64,000 nt of DNA, from the NCBI GenBank assembly GCA_025360745.1, contig JANYBP010000063.1:1-64000 (forward strand), written 5' to 3'. This document shows positions 33,422-44,891 of the stretch, piece by piece; within the stretch, counting starts at the first letter, position 1, and each line of letters starts with the position of its first letter. A program made the position numbers and the translations under genes. The notes under the pieces are model-generated. The model had not been told where the DNA came from and searched no databases. It worked only from the letters and a program-made list of their open reading frames with translations. This DNA comes from a bacterium (lineage in GTDB: Bacteria; Verrucomicrobiota; Kiritimatiellia; CAIKKV01; CAIYGI01).

Positions 33422-35023
33422 ATGCAAGACACACGCTTACCGGCCCGTTTTCCCGAACGCCTGCGGGAATTGCGCGCGCTGCTTCCGCAACTGGTCGCGA
33501 TTTTGGAGCAAGGCCGCGGGGACGAATGGTACGCCTTCGCCTGGCTGGAGGAGACGGTCACCTTGAGCGCCGTCTGCGGGCGCAACGAGGGCGTGCAGCA
33601 GGATACCGACCGCGGCGTCGTGCTGCGCATCTTCGCGCGCGGCATCCAGTACGAGTCCGCCTGCAACCGCCTGGACGAGTCCGCCTTGATCGAAATGGCG
33701 CGGGCGCTGCGGGCGCGCGTGGAGGCGGATGACGCGACCGGTATGCCGCTGCCGGTTTACAGGCCGCGCAGTTGGGCCGAGGAATATGCCGATCCGCTGC
33801 CGCCGGAATTGCGTTCGCAATTGCCCGCCGGCCCGCCCGCCGTCGAGCAACCCGTACACCTCGGCGTGCGCTGCACGGTTGATCCCTGGATTACGACGGC
33901 CGACGGTCTGCGGACATTGGCGGCAGCCACGCGGCAGCGCGTGCTGGCGGCCAACGGCGCCTTTTTACGGCGCGAAAATGCGGCCCGGCCCGAGGCCGAG
34001 GCCTATCCGGCGCTGGCCGAAGTGCGCGTGCTTGCCAGGCAGACGGTGCATACGCACGTTTTCGTGGACCGCACCCGCAACCTGTCGCAGGTTCTGCCGG
34101 TGACGCTGCTTTATGCGCTCGGGATCATGCCCGGCGGGCAGACCGGACGAACGCTCGCGGGCGGACTGGGCGGACTGGAAATCGCCGTGCTGCCGGACGA
34201 TTCGCTGGCGCAGTCGGCGGAAATGCCGGCGCGGCTTTCACGGGCCGAACGCCTGGCGCCGGGCGCCTACCGGCTGATCACGGGACCCGATGTGACCGGC
34301 GTGATCGCCCATGAAGCCTTCGGCCACACGCAGGAAGGCGATACCTGTATGTGCGGACGAAGCGTCGCCCCAGGGTTGCGCGCCCGCCGTGTGCGCGTCG
34401 GCAACGATCAGGCGTCGATCGTCAACAACCCCGCCGTGTTCTCGATGGATCATCTGTTCCACGGGCCGAACGGTTCCTATTTCTTCGACCACGAAGGCTG
34501 CTTCGCGCGTTCGCAGACGATCCTCGACCGCGGCTGGCTTTCCGCGCCGATGACCAATCTGACCGCGGCGCTGGCGCTGGGCGAGCCGCGCACGGCCAAC
34601 GGCAAGCGCGAGTCCTGGCGGCGGCCGTTGATGGTCCGGCAGACCAACACATACTTCACCCCCGGCGACGCGACTCTGGAGGAACTGATCGCCCGTGTGC
34701 CGTCCGGCTTCCTGGCCCACTGGGCGCACGGCGGGATGGAGGATCCCAAGGGCGGCAGCCTGACGGCGGGCACGGAGTACCTTGAGGAAATCCGCGATGG
34801 GCGGCTGACCGGGCGGCTCTTCGTGGGACCGACCGGCGGCCACGTCGAACTCTCCGACCCCGTCTTCAGCCTGCTGGCGCGGATCGAGGGCAAGACCGGC
34901 AGCCGACATCCGCGCGGTATCCCCGAAAACAAGTACGGCGGCTGCGGCAAGTACCATAAGGAAAGCGTCAACGCCGGCTGCGGCGGTCCGTGGATCCTTT
35001 GGTCCTCGGTCACTTGCGGATGA
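33422..35023 (+). CDS. tldD: TldD-like metalloprotease
   Basis: A 533-residue subunit with the catalytic HExxxH motif at about 297-302 (HEAFGHTQEGD) and the usual TldD blocks: NPAVFSMDHLFHGPNGSYFF, and an end region VRQTNTYFTPGDATLEELI and VGPTGGHVE. It forms the peptidase half of TldD/TldE. The frame upstream extends into the TldE end; ATG 33422 follows GAGGAA and begins with a family-like N-terminus. A heptamer array and a membrane protein follow. Confidence 0.88.
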   Translation: MQDTRLPARFPERLRELRALLPQLVAILEQGRGDEWYAFAWLEETVTLSAVCGRNEGVQQDTDRGVVLRIFARGIQYESACNRLDESALIEMARALRARVEADDATGMPLPVYRPRSWAEEYADPLPPELRSQLPAGPPAVEQPVHLGVRCTVDPWITTADGLRTLAAATRQRVLAANGAFLRRENAARPEAEAYPALAEVRVLARQTVHTHVFVDRTRNLSQVLPVTLLYALGIMPGGQTGRTLAGGLGGLEIAVLPDDSLAQSAEMPARLSRAERLAPGAYRLITGPDVTGVIAHEAFGHTQEGDTCMCGRSVAPGLRARRVRVGNDQASIVNNPAVFSMDHLFHGPNGSYFFDHEGCFARSQTILDRGWLSAPMTNLTAALALGEPRTANGKRESWRRPLMVRQTNTYFTPGDATLEELIARVPSGFLAHWAHGGMEDPKGGSLTAGTEYLEEIRDGRLTGRLFVGPTGGHVELSDPVFSLLARIEGKTGSRHPRGIPENKYGGCGKYHKESVNAGCGGPWILWSSVTCG

Positions 35024-35038
35024 TGGCGGAATAAATCG

Positions 35039-35080
35039 GGTGGAAGGTGGATGGTGAAGGGTGGAGGGTGGAAGGTGGCG
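35039..35080. repeat. Heptamer array, GGTGGAA type (6 units)
   Basis: GGTGGAA, GGTGGAT, GGTGAAG, GGTGGAG, GGTGGAA, GGTGGCG in exact period 7. It contains the putative start codon of the next gene (35051), so its first residues come from the repeat. It is the reverse complement of the ACCTTCC type. Confidence 0.88.
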
Positions 35081-36061
35081 GCGAATGAAAACGGGGACGC
35101 GACGGCGCCGCAGGGGAAGCCGTCAACTTGGCAAAGGTTGAAGCTTTGTTTTGCGCATGCGTTGCCATCCGCCGTCAGGACCGGCCTGTGGCTGCTGCTG
35201 ATCACTGTGCCGGTTTCCTTCGCGGTCTTGTTGATGAAGGTCACGGGCCTGCTCGATATCGTGGCCCACCTTTGTAAACCCATCTTCGGACTGTTCGGAC
35301 TGCCGGGCGAAGCGGCGATCGTTTTTGTCACCTCCTGCCTCCTGAACATCTACTCCTGCATCGCGGTCATCGAAACGCTGGGACTGACCGGGCGGACGGT
35401 GACGATCCTGGCGGTGATGTGCCTGATCTCGCATAACATTCCGGTGGAGTGCGCCGTGCAGAGAAAGGCCGGCTCCAATCCCTGGCGCATGGTGGGACTG
35501 CGCCTTTTGACGAGTTTCGTGGCCGCCCTGGCGCTGAGCGCGCTGATTCCCCCTGACGCGGCGCGCTTGGCGTCGCCGGGTGCGGCCGCGCTGCCGCCCG
35601 TTTCCGGTTTCGCGGCGGAATTCAAACTGTGGGTTGCCGATATTTCATACCTTTGCGTGAAGATCATGGCGCTGATTACGCTGCTCATGGTCCTCCAGCG
35701 TGTCCTCGAAGAGTTCGGTGTCACGCGCTTCCTTTCGCGGATTTTGAAATATCCGCTGATGCTTTTGGGGCTGCCCAGCGAAACCGCTTTCTTGTGGACC
35801 GTCGCCAACACGCTTGGACTGGCCTACGGGGCGGGCGTGATCCTCGACAACGTCCGGCGCGGATTGCTCTCCAGAGCGCACGCCAACCTGCTGAATTATC
35901 ACATCGCCATTTCCCATTCCCTGCTGGAGGACACCTGCCTCTTCGTGGCCATCGGCGTGTCGGTCTGGTGGCTCACCATCCCCCGCATCGTCCTGGCGGG
36001 CATCGCCGTATGGCTGAAACGCCTGGTGCGTTCTCCGCCGCACAGTCAAGACTTTGTGTGA
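35051..36061 (+). CDS. Nucleoside-recognition (Gate) domain membrane protein
   Basis: 336 residues with about eight hydrophobic segments. It has two Gate-like domain halves (PF07670 type), as in SpmA/SpmB and nucleoside transporter-like proteins: FGLFGLPGEAAIVFVTSCLL and LLGLPSETAFLWTVANTLGL, each with the conserved Gly-Leu-Pro motif. The start at 35051 is in the heptamer array; a GTG at 35075 is an alternative. It follows the tldE-tldD pair on the same strand. Substrate unknown. Confidence 0.7.
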   Translation: MVKGGGWKVAANENGDATAPQGKPSTWQRLKLCFAHALPSAVRTGLWLLLITVPVSFAVLLMKVTGLLDIVAHLCKPIFGLFGLPGEAAIVFVTSCLLNIYSCIAVIETLGLTGRTVTILAVMCLISHNIPVECAVQRKAGSNPWRMVGLRLLTSFVAALALSALIPPDAARLASPGAAALPPVSGFAAEFKLWVADISYLCVKIMALITLLMVLQRVLEEFGVTRFLSRILKYPLMLLGLPSETAFLWTVANTLGLAYGAGVILDNVRRGLLSRAHANLLNYHIAISHSLLEDTCLFVAIGVSVWWLTIPRIVLAGIAVWLKRLVRSPPHSQDFV

Positions 36062-36155
36062 ATGCAACGAACTTGGCGAGGGTGGGTTGGCAGTGGTTGT
36101 AGTCTGGTCATGCGAATTACAGCGCACCGCTAGAGGCAAGGAGCGCCTGACGACA

Positions 36156-36311
36156 ATGGGTCAAACAGCGGAAATAGGCGCAGAATATTCCGGATTTATC
36201 GGAAAAATACTCGGCCCGAAAACGTCCGGCGGCCCGCTGGCCGTCGATCTGTTGGCCGGCTGTGGTGGTCTCGCGTTGGGCTTTGAAGCCCAAGGCTTTT
36301 TTGATCCGTGA
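36156..36311 (+). pseudogene. N-terminal remnant of a cytosine-5 DNA methyltransferase
   Basis: A 51-residue frame from ATG 36156 contains AVDLLAGCGGLALGFEAQGF, motif I (SAM-binding) of Dcm-type cytosine-5 methyltransferases, and then stops at 36311. The Pro-Cys catalytic motif and the remaining ~300 residues are missing; no restriction gene is near. This is a truncated relic. Its end overlaps a terminator-like hairpin. Confidence 0.75.
36276..36303 (+). terminator. Rho-independent terminator inside the methyltransferase remnant
   Basis: TTGGGCTT with AAGCCCAA around a two-base loop, followed by GGCTTTTTT. It lies where motif I is encoded, and would stop transcription from the tldD side ahead of arsR. 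Confidence 0.7.
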
Positions 36312-36319
36312 TTGTTCGC

Positions 36320-36349
36320 GTGACAAGCGGAGAGAAATGATGCTATAAT
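36320..36349 (+). promoter_or_regulatory. Predicted sigma70-type promoter of arsR
   Basis: GTGACA at 36320-36325 and a perfect TATAAT at 36344-36349 with an 18-base spacer. The start site would be within a base or two of the arsR ATG at 36357, so the mRNA would be leaderless. Confidence 0.65.
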
Positions 36350-36356
36350 TCGCCAC

Positions 36357-36752
36357 ATGACGAATCAAAACAAGGAAAGTTGCGCCGTGCGCGCGACGCT
36401 GCGGGTCACGAAGGCGCTGGCCGACCTGCAGAGGGTGCGCATTCTGATGATGTTGAAGCGGGGCGAGTTGTGCGTTTGCCAGATCGTGGAAGTGCTGGCG
36501 CTGGCGCCGTCCACGGTCTCCAAACACCTGTCCATATTGAGCGCGGCCGGTCTGGTCGATATGCGCAAGAACGGACGCTGGGCCCGCTACCGTCTGCCGG
36601 AGGGGATGGCCGGGGCCTTCATTCGTCCGCTGCTGAGTTGGCTGGGTAATACGCTGAAGAACGACGCGGATATCGTGCGCGATGTCAGGAACCTCAAGCG
36701 TGTCTTGAACTGCGATCCCGGAAGTCTTTGTCGCCGGCAACGGAAACGTTAG
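36357..36752 (+). CDS. ArsR-family metalloregulator
   Basis: A 131-residue winged-helix repressor. GELCVCQIVEVLALAPSTVSKHLSILSAAGLVDMRKNG contains the ELCVC metal-binding loop (Cys39, Cys41) in the recognition-side helix and the HTH; more Cys (119, 125) lie near the C-terminus, where other ArsR proteins can bind metal or arsenite. It probably represses its own promoter and the adjacent cysteine-rich gene. The predicted -10 box is 7 bases before the ATG. Confidence 0.87.
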   Translation: MTNQNKESCAVRATLRVTKALADLQRVRILMMLKRGELCVCQIVEVLALAPSTVSKHLSILSAAGLVDMRKNGRWARYRLPEGMAGAFIRPLLSWLGNTLKNDADIVRDVRNLKRVLNCDPGSLCRRQRKR

Positions 36753-36785
36753 TTGATTTATCGAAATAGAAAGGCGGATCGGACA

Positions 36786-37418
36786 ATGAACGAGCAGAAC
36801 GAGAATCGGAAACAAGCGGATTGCGGATGCGGCTCCGGGTGTTCGTGCCATGGCGCGGGATCCGCGGGCAAAACGGGCTGGATCGTGGGCTTGATCGTGG
36901 TGGTGGCTGTTGGAGCGTTGGTGGCGCGGGGTATGGTGAAAAACAACGCCGCGCCGTCTGCCAAAGGAAATGCGGTCCCGGCCGTGTCCAAACAGCCGGC
37001 CGCTACGCCGGCCGCTACGCCGGAAAAGGACGCCGTCAAGGAGATCGAGTCGTTTTCGGAATTGAACGCGGTCGCCATGGACATGGCGGGGGTCTTCGTG
37101 TTCGTGCCGGGTAAGGGCGAGACGGTCGCCAAGGCGCCGCTGGCTCAAATGCGCGGCGCGGCGAAGACGATCGAAGAGCAGGGACAAAAGATCGGACTCT
37201 TCGCGTTGAAGGGCGACTCGCCGGACTATGAACAGCTCGCCTCGCAGATGACCGCGCCTGGCGTGCTCGCATTGGTCGAGGGCGGCGGAATGAAAGCCGT
37301 ATCCGGCGACTTCACCGAAGCGAACCTCGTGCAGGCCTTTCTTGATGCGTCCAGCGCGGGCGGCTGCGGACCCGCCGGTTGCGGTTCCGAGGGTTGCGGG
37401 TCCGAGGGCTGCAAGTAG
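36786..37418 (+). CDS. Cysteine-rich membrane-anchored thioredoxin-like protein
   Basis: 210 residues. A cytoplasmic-type N-terminus with CGCGSGCSC (Cys 13, 15, 19, 21) precedes a single membrane helix (about 31-50), a Pro/Ala-rich linker, a region of about 100 residues that could adopt a thioredoxin-like fold (FVFVPGKGETVAKAPLAQM ... GKIGLFAL-like strands), and a Cys-rich C-terminus (CGPAGCGSEGCGSEGC). AAAGG precedes the ATG. It is next to arsR and probably under its control; metal or thiol handling is likely, exact role unknown. Confidence 0.6.
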   Translation: MNEQNENRKQADCGCGSGCSCHGAGSAGKTGWIVGLIVVVAVGALVARGMVKNNAAPSAKGNAVPAVSKQPAATPAATPEKDAVKEIESFSELNAVAMDMAGVFVFVPGKGETVAKAPLAQMRGAAKTIEEQGQKIGLFALKGDSPDYEQLASQMTAPGVLALVEGGGMKAVSGDFTEANLVQAFLDASSAGGCGPAGCGSEGCGSEGCK

Positions 37419-37445
37419 TACGCGGCCGTGGCTGAGCCGGGTAAG

Positions 37446-40052
<2,607 letters not shown>

Positions 40053-40259
40053 TCAGTTATTCATCCCGGGAATCACGGGCGCGCCTTCCCATGGCTGGGG
40101 AGCATTCCAGGGAATATCGCCGTCGTCGGTGGTGGCGCAGCCGGCCGCGCCCAAAATGGCCAAGCTTGCCAGCGCGAGACACGCGGCGACAAAGCGCAAG
40201 CGCGCGCGTGGATTCACGGCGTCGTCCGATTGGCGCAGGCGTGTGCGCATTCGCGGCAA
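40053..40259 (-). CDS. Small lipoprotein upstream of clpB
   Basis: 68 residues with an arginine-rich start, a hydrophobic stretch (about 22-38) and a lipobox LGAAGC; the mature part is only about 28 residues (TTDDGDIPWNAPQPWEGAPV). The stop is directly adjacent to the clpB start and the gene begins 3 bases after the coiled-coil protein, so the three are one transcript. Envelope lipoprotein of unknown role. Confidence 0.72.
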   Translation of the reverse strand: MPRMRTRLRQSDDAVNPRARLRFVAACLALASLAILGAAGCATTDDGDIPWNAPQPWEGAPVIPGMNN

Positions 40260-40262
40260 CCT

Positions 40263-41222
40263 TTAGAAGAACACCAGATCGCCCGCGGCGGCCGGCTTCT
40301 GCTCCCAGCCTTCGACCATTTCCGCGACCGCCAGACGGCGGTCCGCGAAGACCGCGGCGACATGCACCTTGCCGATCAACTGATCCTTGCGTTGCACGGT
40401 CAGCATCACGTTGGCGCACAGTTGGCTGCCGGCGGGCAAATCGAGCACCACGAAGCCCCATTTGGGCTCGACGACGACGATCTTGCCCTGCAAGCCGGGG
40501 ACCATGTTGATCGCCGCCGCATTCGTGCTGCCGCCGCGATTGCGGTCTTTCTCCAGTTTGACGATGTAATCCTTCATCGAGACGATTTCGGCATCCTTGT
40601 CCTTGACCTTGTCGGTCAGCTTGCCGAGTTCGCCCTTTTGGACTTCGATCTTGCCGTTGGCCTCTTCGATCTTGGCCTTGAGCTCGGTGATTTCCTTGCC
40701 CTTGTCCTCGATGTCCTTGGTCTGCTGGGCGATCGTGTCGGCCTTTTGCTTGATATCGGTATTGGCCGTCTCGAGATCCTTGGTGGTCTTTTCGAGGTTG
40801 GCCTCGGTTTCGGCCAGCTTGGTTTCCTTGCGGACCAGCGTGTCGCGCAGATCGTTCATGCGGTCCACCTGCTGGGCCGCCAGCGCCGCCATCTTCTTGA
40901 GCTGATCGTCAATCGTGCCCGGGCCGGTGGTCATCTTGCCGCCCGTGGTCAGATCCTTGACGGGGTTGCCGTTGCTGTCGAGCAGGTAGTAGTTCCAGAC
41001 CTGGTTGCGTTGCAGTTGCAGGCGGGGACTGTCCTTGACGCGCAGGTCCGCATTGGTCACCGGTGTTTCGATGTAAGGCGCCAGCGCGACGACGCCGTCG
41101 GCCAGTTTCGAACTGCGCCCCTTGAATTCTTCTCGTTTCGCGAAGAGCATGAACTCCAGCACCAGTGCGCCGACGCTCAAGATCAGGATCACCACGATCA
41201 ACACTCGCAGCAGTTTGTTCAT
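40263..41222 (-). CDS. Membrane-anchored coiled-coil protein with an SH3-like end
   Basis: 319 residues: an N-terminal membrane helix (about 5-27), a region to about 100 that is not classified, a long coiled coil of about 110-235 (heptads in KTTKDLETANTDIKQKADT and following), and a C-terminal globular part of about 75 residues (PGLQGKIVVVEPKWGFVVLD, ending with AVFADRRLAVAEMVEGWEQK) like a small beta barrel. A probable periplasmic protein of unknown function that begins the clpB operon. Confidence 0.7.
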   Translation of the reverse strand: MNKLLRVLIVVILILSVGALVLEFMLFAKREEFKGRSSKLADGVVALAPYIETPVTNADLRVKDSPRLQLQRNQVWNYYLLDSNGNPVKDLTTGGKMTTGPGTIDDQLKKMAALAAQQVDRMNDLRDTLVRKETKLAETEANLEKTTKDLETANTDIKQKADTIAQQTKDIEDKGKEITELKAKIEEANGKIEVQKGELGKLTDKVKDKDAEIVSMKDYIVKLEKDRNRGGSTNAAAINMVPGLQGKIVVVEPKWGFVVLDLPAGSQLCANVMLTVQRKDQLIGKVHVAAVFADRRLAVAEMVEGWEQKPAAAGDLVFF

Positions 41223-41306
41223 ATGACCTCTTTACGGGCTACCAGAAGATTGCGTTCAGAACACCTGAATATTGCCCTTGGACAATCGCTTGTGTCAAGC
41301 GGGGAA

Positions 41307-42846
41307 TTATAAGTTGGGTGGAGCGGACATTCCCGCATTCAGCGTCACGGTAAGGGGCGCACCCAGCGCGCTTTCAAGGGCGATCAGGGCGAGCTCGCGT
41401 TGCCAGCGCAATCTCAATTCCAGGCGCAGCGATTCGACGACCTGCGCTTCCGTTGCCGCCAGCTCTTCAGGCATGACATTCGGGGTACGGCCGAGAATTT
41501 CCAGCGTGCGGCGCATTTCGGCGGCCAGCGGCGCAAGTTCCCGCTCGTAGCGCGACTGTTGCAGCAGGCTCTCGTCCAACTCGTCGAGGGCATCGCGGAT
41601 CTCGCAGGTTGCCCGGCTGATTCCTTCCGCCTCGTTTACGCCGGCCAGTTTGTACTGGGCCTGCAACACTTCGCCGACGTGATTTTTCACCAGGCTGAAA
41701 ATCGGGATATCGATTGTCAGTCCCACGCGCCATTCGTCCAGGTCGCTGGTGTCGGAGATCCACGATGGTTCGTCATACGCCCCGCCGGGAGTATCGACGC
41801 CCCAGGCATGGCGGCTGGACGCGCGATAATCGCCGGTGATTTCCTTGATCCAGGGCAGCCGCAGATTGCGCGCCTCGCGGAACGCGGAGCCGGCGGCCAG
41901 CATTCTCCAACGAAGGGCATCGAGATCGCCGCGATGCTGCAAAGCGGCCGCCCTGGCCTGCGCGAAGGAAATCGGCGGGGAAGGTAAGCGCGGGGCGCAG
42001 GCTGGCGCGTTCGTGGCGAGCTGAAGCGACATCACGGGCATATCGAGCAACGCCGCCAGACCGCGTTGCGCCAATTTGAAACGACGGCGGATTTGATCGA
42101 GGTCGTTCTGCCGCTGTAGCCGCCCTTGGACCGCGGAGACAACGTCAGAGGCCGTGGCGGCGTGCTGTTCGACACGCGCCTGGGCGGCCCTCAATATATC
42201 GCCATCGAGACACAGGAGTTTCCCGGCCAGCGCCAGGTCGTTCGTGAGATAGTCTAGTTTGGCGAACAACCGGCGCGCCTCGCATTCGACCAGCCAGCGG
42301 GCCGCGCGCTCGTCCGCCTGCGCGGCCCGGAGCTCAGCCTTTCTGGCGGAAACCCGCGGCGCCGTGAGCCATGGGTTCGGCACGAAAAAACGGGCGCCCA
42401 TCCGCCATGTGTCTCCCGTTTCCCGGGCGATTCCCGACCCCGTCTTCATTGCCTCCTGGCTGCCGGAGGGCGTGGCAAACTCCTCGCTCAGGGAATCCCC
42501 CGCGCGTTGGCCCCAGGCCACGTTCAGTTCAGGATCGGCGATGTCATAGGCCGAGCGGACGCGCGCCTTCGCCACCGTTACCGCGGTCCGGAGGGCGTCG
42601 AGTCGTCGGCTGCAAGCGATGGCGCGCTGGACAGCCCCCCCCTGCGGTCAGGGCGCCGGGAGACGGCGGCTGACTTGCAACGACTGGGGCTTCCACCGGT
42701 ACGTCACGGACGGGCGGCGGCGCATAATCCCGGGTCGCACAGCCTGAAAACACGACAACGGCGGCGATCAGGCGGCCCGGCGGGCACCGCCGGCGCGCGG
42801 CCTGGCGTCGATCGGGAATCCGCTCGCGGTGAACATGGTATGCCAT
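41307..42846 (-). pseudogene. TolC-family outer-membrane efflux lipoprotein, frameshifted at a G8 run
   Basis: The two halves are in different frames. The first (from ATG 42846) has a signal peptide and lipobox VVFSGC, then PPPVRDVPVEAPVV up to GALTAGGG. The second, after the run, continues AVQRAIACSRRLDALRTAVTVAKARVRSAYDIADPELN and on to the TolC-type coiled-coil body (about 420 residues to 41307). Removing one G from the eight at 42635-42642 joins them as ALTAGGAVQRAIACS. Either a sequencing or assembly slip, a phase-variable tract or a decayed gene. A functional protein would be the outer-membrane exit of the adjacent MFP. Confidence 0.75.
42635..42642. repeat. C8/G8 homopolymer at the TolC frameshift
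   Basis: Eight C on the plus strand. Seven would restore the reading frame of the lipoprotein/TolC gene. Slippage-prone tract; a phase-variable switch is possible. Confidence 0.8.
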
Positions 42847-42854
42847 GGTGCGTC

Positions 42855-44146
42855 CTAGTAGCGAACCGTCCCGTTCGTTCGGGATTTTGGTTCCGCCGCC
42901 CGCGGGGCTTGCGAGTTATGGCCTGTGAGCATAGTCATCAGCCGGTCCAAACCGGCCCGCCATCCGGCATGAATCTGGCCGATCTCGACGGTTTTCCCGG
43001 GGCTGAAATCATGCGCGCCTTGAAGTTTGAAGAGAATCCTCCGGCCGCGAATCGGCTGGCCGCCCTGAACCTGGACTTGAAGCGGATTGATTCTGACCGG
43101 CAAGGCCTCGACGTTCGGGGATATCGATGACACCACGGCTGTCACGGCGGACTTTTGCCCGCCGGGCAGCAAAAGCGACGGCTCGTTCTGGCGCCAGACC
43201 AGGACTTCCTGTCCGGCCTTCAAATTAACCGGACGCACTTCAGGCAGGAAACCGATCACGTTCCGTGGTTTGTCATCCACGATATTCATGATCGGCGTTC
43301 CGGCGGCGACGATATTTCCGGGCCAGATCAGGATACGGGCCACCGTGCCGTCGAGGTTGGCGCGCAGCGCCCCGTTGTTCCTGCGCCGGATATAAGTTTC
43401 GCGGGTGGCTTCGATGATCGCGGCCGCCGATTGGGTTTTGTTGCTGATCGCCGCGGACAGATCCTCTCCCTCTCCCAGGCGGAGCCAGCTCTGCAAGGCG
43501 GACTGCTGTTTGATCGCGCTTTCCCTGGCCTGCCGGTAGGTTTCGATGATCTTCGGATAGGCGGTCACGGTCTGCTCCAGCGCGGCAATCTGCGGGCGCA
43601 GTTCATTCGCCCGCATTTCGTCGATCATGTGCGTGGCCAGGAGGGCTTCCCTAGGGCTTCCCTGCGCTTCTGCTCCCGGCGGAGTTCTTCCGCCTGGGCC
43701 TGATCGCTTTGCAGGCGCATTTGTTCGGTCTTCATCGCCGCATCCGCGGTTTTCACGGCCGCCTCGGCTTGATTGATGGCGGCCACCATGCCGCGCTGAA
43801 ATTGGGTGAAGGTCTCCCGCGCGTCCCGCAAGGTGGTGTCCTCCACGGCAATCTGGGCGTCGATCGGCGAGGTGTCCATTTGCGCCAGTAACTCGCCCGC
43901 CTTCACGCGCTGTCCCGCCGTAACGTTAATGGAGATCAGACGGGCGGTTTCCTGTGGCACGACCTGTTCTTCGACGACTTCGACGATTCCGGCCATGCGT
44001 CCGAACTGCTGATTCCGGGAGTAGAACGCGGCGATGAAAACGAGCACGGCCAGCCAGAGCACAAACGGCCAGTTCCGGATAATCCGCCGCCGCCAGAGGC
44101 GCGGATAATTGGTCATGCGCGGTTGTTCGTAGTGGTTATCGTTCAT
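42855..44146 (-). pseudogene. HlyD-type membrane fusion protein, frameshifted by an 11-bp duplication
   Basis: The N-terminal part (from ATG 44146) has an inner-membrane helix (about 24-42), the biotinyl-lipoyl half (GIVEVVEEQVVPQETARLIS, INVTAGQRVKAGELLAQMDT) and a coiled coil, then breaks at EALGKPSW. The C-terminal part continues in another frame from about 43640 (HMIDEMRANELRPQIAALEQ) with the second half of the lipoyl domain (GTVARILIWPGNIVAAGTPI, MNIVDDKP) and the beta-barrel. Removing one copy of the 11-bp duplicate gives a continuous EALLATHMIDEMRANEL. A working protein would be about 425 residues and form a tripartite system with TolC. Confidence 0.78.
43642..43663. repeat. Exact 11-bp tandem duplication in the membrane fusion gene
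   Basis: AGGGCTTCCCT at 43642-43652 is repeated at once at 43653-43663. As 11 is not a multiple of 3, it shifts the frame; one copy alone restores it. Confidence 0.9.
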
Positions 44147-44177
44147 ACGGCTGTATTGTCCTGTACATCGCGGCGGG

Positions 44178-44861
44178 CTACAATTCGACCGAGGTTCTAT
44201 GCAGCAGCAGGCTTGGCTCGGAGACGCCCTCGATGGTCCGTATTTTAGCGATCAGATCCGCATGATAGGACGGGTCGATCAGGCGTATCTGGTAGGAATA
44301 CTCCAGCAGTTCGCCTTGAACGGCCTCGCGCATGGCGATCAGATGGAACGCGGAACAATACTGACGCAGCGCCGCCTTGACGTCGTCCTCGGTGGCGGCC
44401 TTGGCCGGCAGCATGAAGCGCAACAGCCCTTCATACTCGCGGCGCGAGGCGAACGGCGACCAGTGCAGAACCAGCGCCGCCAGCGACAAGGTGACGGTGC
44501 CCACGATGGCCACATTGTAGGCGGCCGCCCCGCAGGCGATGCCCATCCCGAAACAGGCGAAGAGGAAAATCATGTCCCTGGGATCGCGAACCGGCGTGCG
44601 GAAACGAATGATCGCCAGGGTTCCCATGATGCCGAGGCCCCGGGCGAGGTTGTTTCCGATCGCCATGATGACCATGCAGACCACCATCGAGCCCAGCACC
44701 ATCGTATGCATGAACGCGCGCGAATAGGAAAACCCGATGAAGGTCCAGCGGTATATGGTGGCAAAGACAAAGGCCAGCGCGAAGGTCAGCAGCAGCGCGA
44801 ACACAATTTGTTCGGTGCTCAATGTGCGGGCCGATCCGAACAAGGTGGAAATCTGATCCAT
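44178..44861 (-). CDS. DUF4956 membrane protein
   Basis: A 227-residue inner-membrane protein with about four helices in the first 140 residues. The signature IMGTLAIIRFRTPVRDPRDMIFLFACFGMGIACGAAAYNVA belongs to DUF4956. The C-terminal ~80 residues are a soluble ACT-like domain (YQIRLIDPSYHADLIAKIRT ... GVSEPSLLLH). AAGGAAG lies upstream. It follows the VTC gene; VTC-DUF4956 pairs are common in bacteria and are thought to act together. Confidence 0.85.
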   Translation of the reverse strand: MDQISTLFGSARTLSTEQIVFALLLTFALAFVFATIYRWTFIGFSYSRAFMHTMVLGSMVVCMVIMAIGNNLARGLGIMGTLAIIRFRTPVRDPRDMIFLFACFGMGIACGAAAYNVAIVGTVTLSLAALVLHWSPFASRREYEGLLRFMLPAKAATEDDVKAALRQYCSAFHLIAMREAVQGELLEYSYQIRLIDPSYHADLIAKIRTIEGVSEPSLLLHRTSVEL

Positions 44862-44891
44862 TGTTTTGGGCTTCCTTCGATTACGCGGTTT

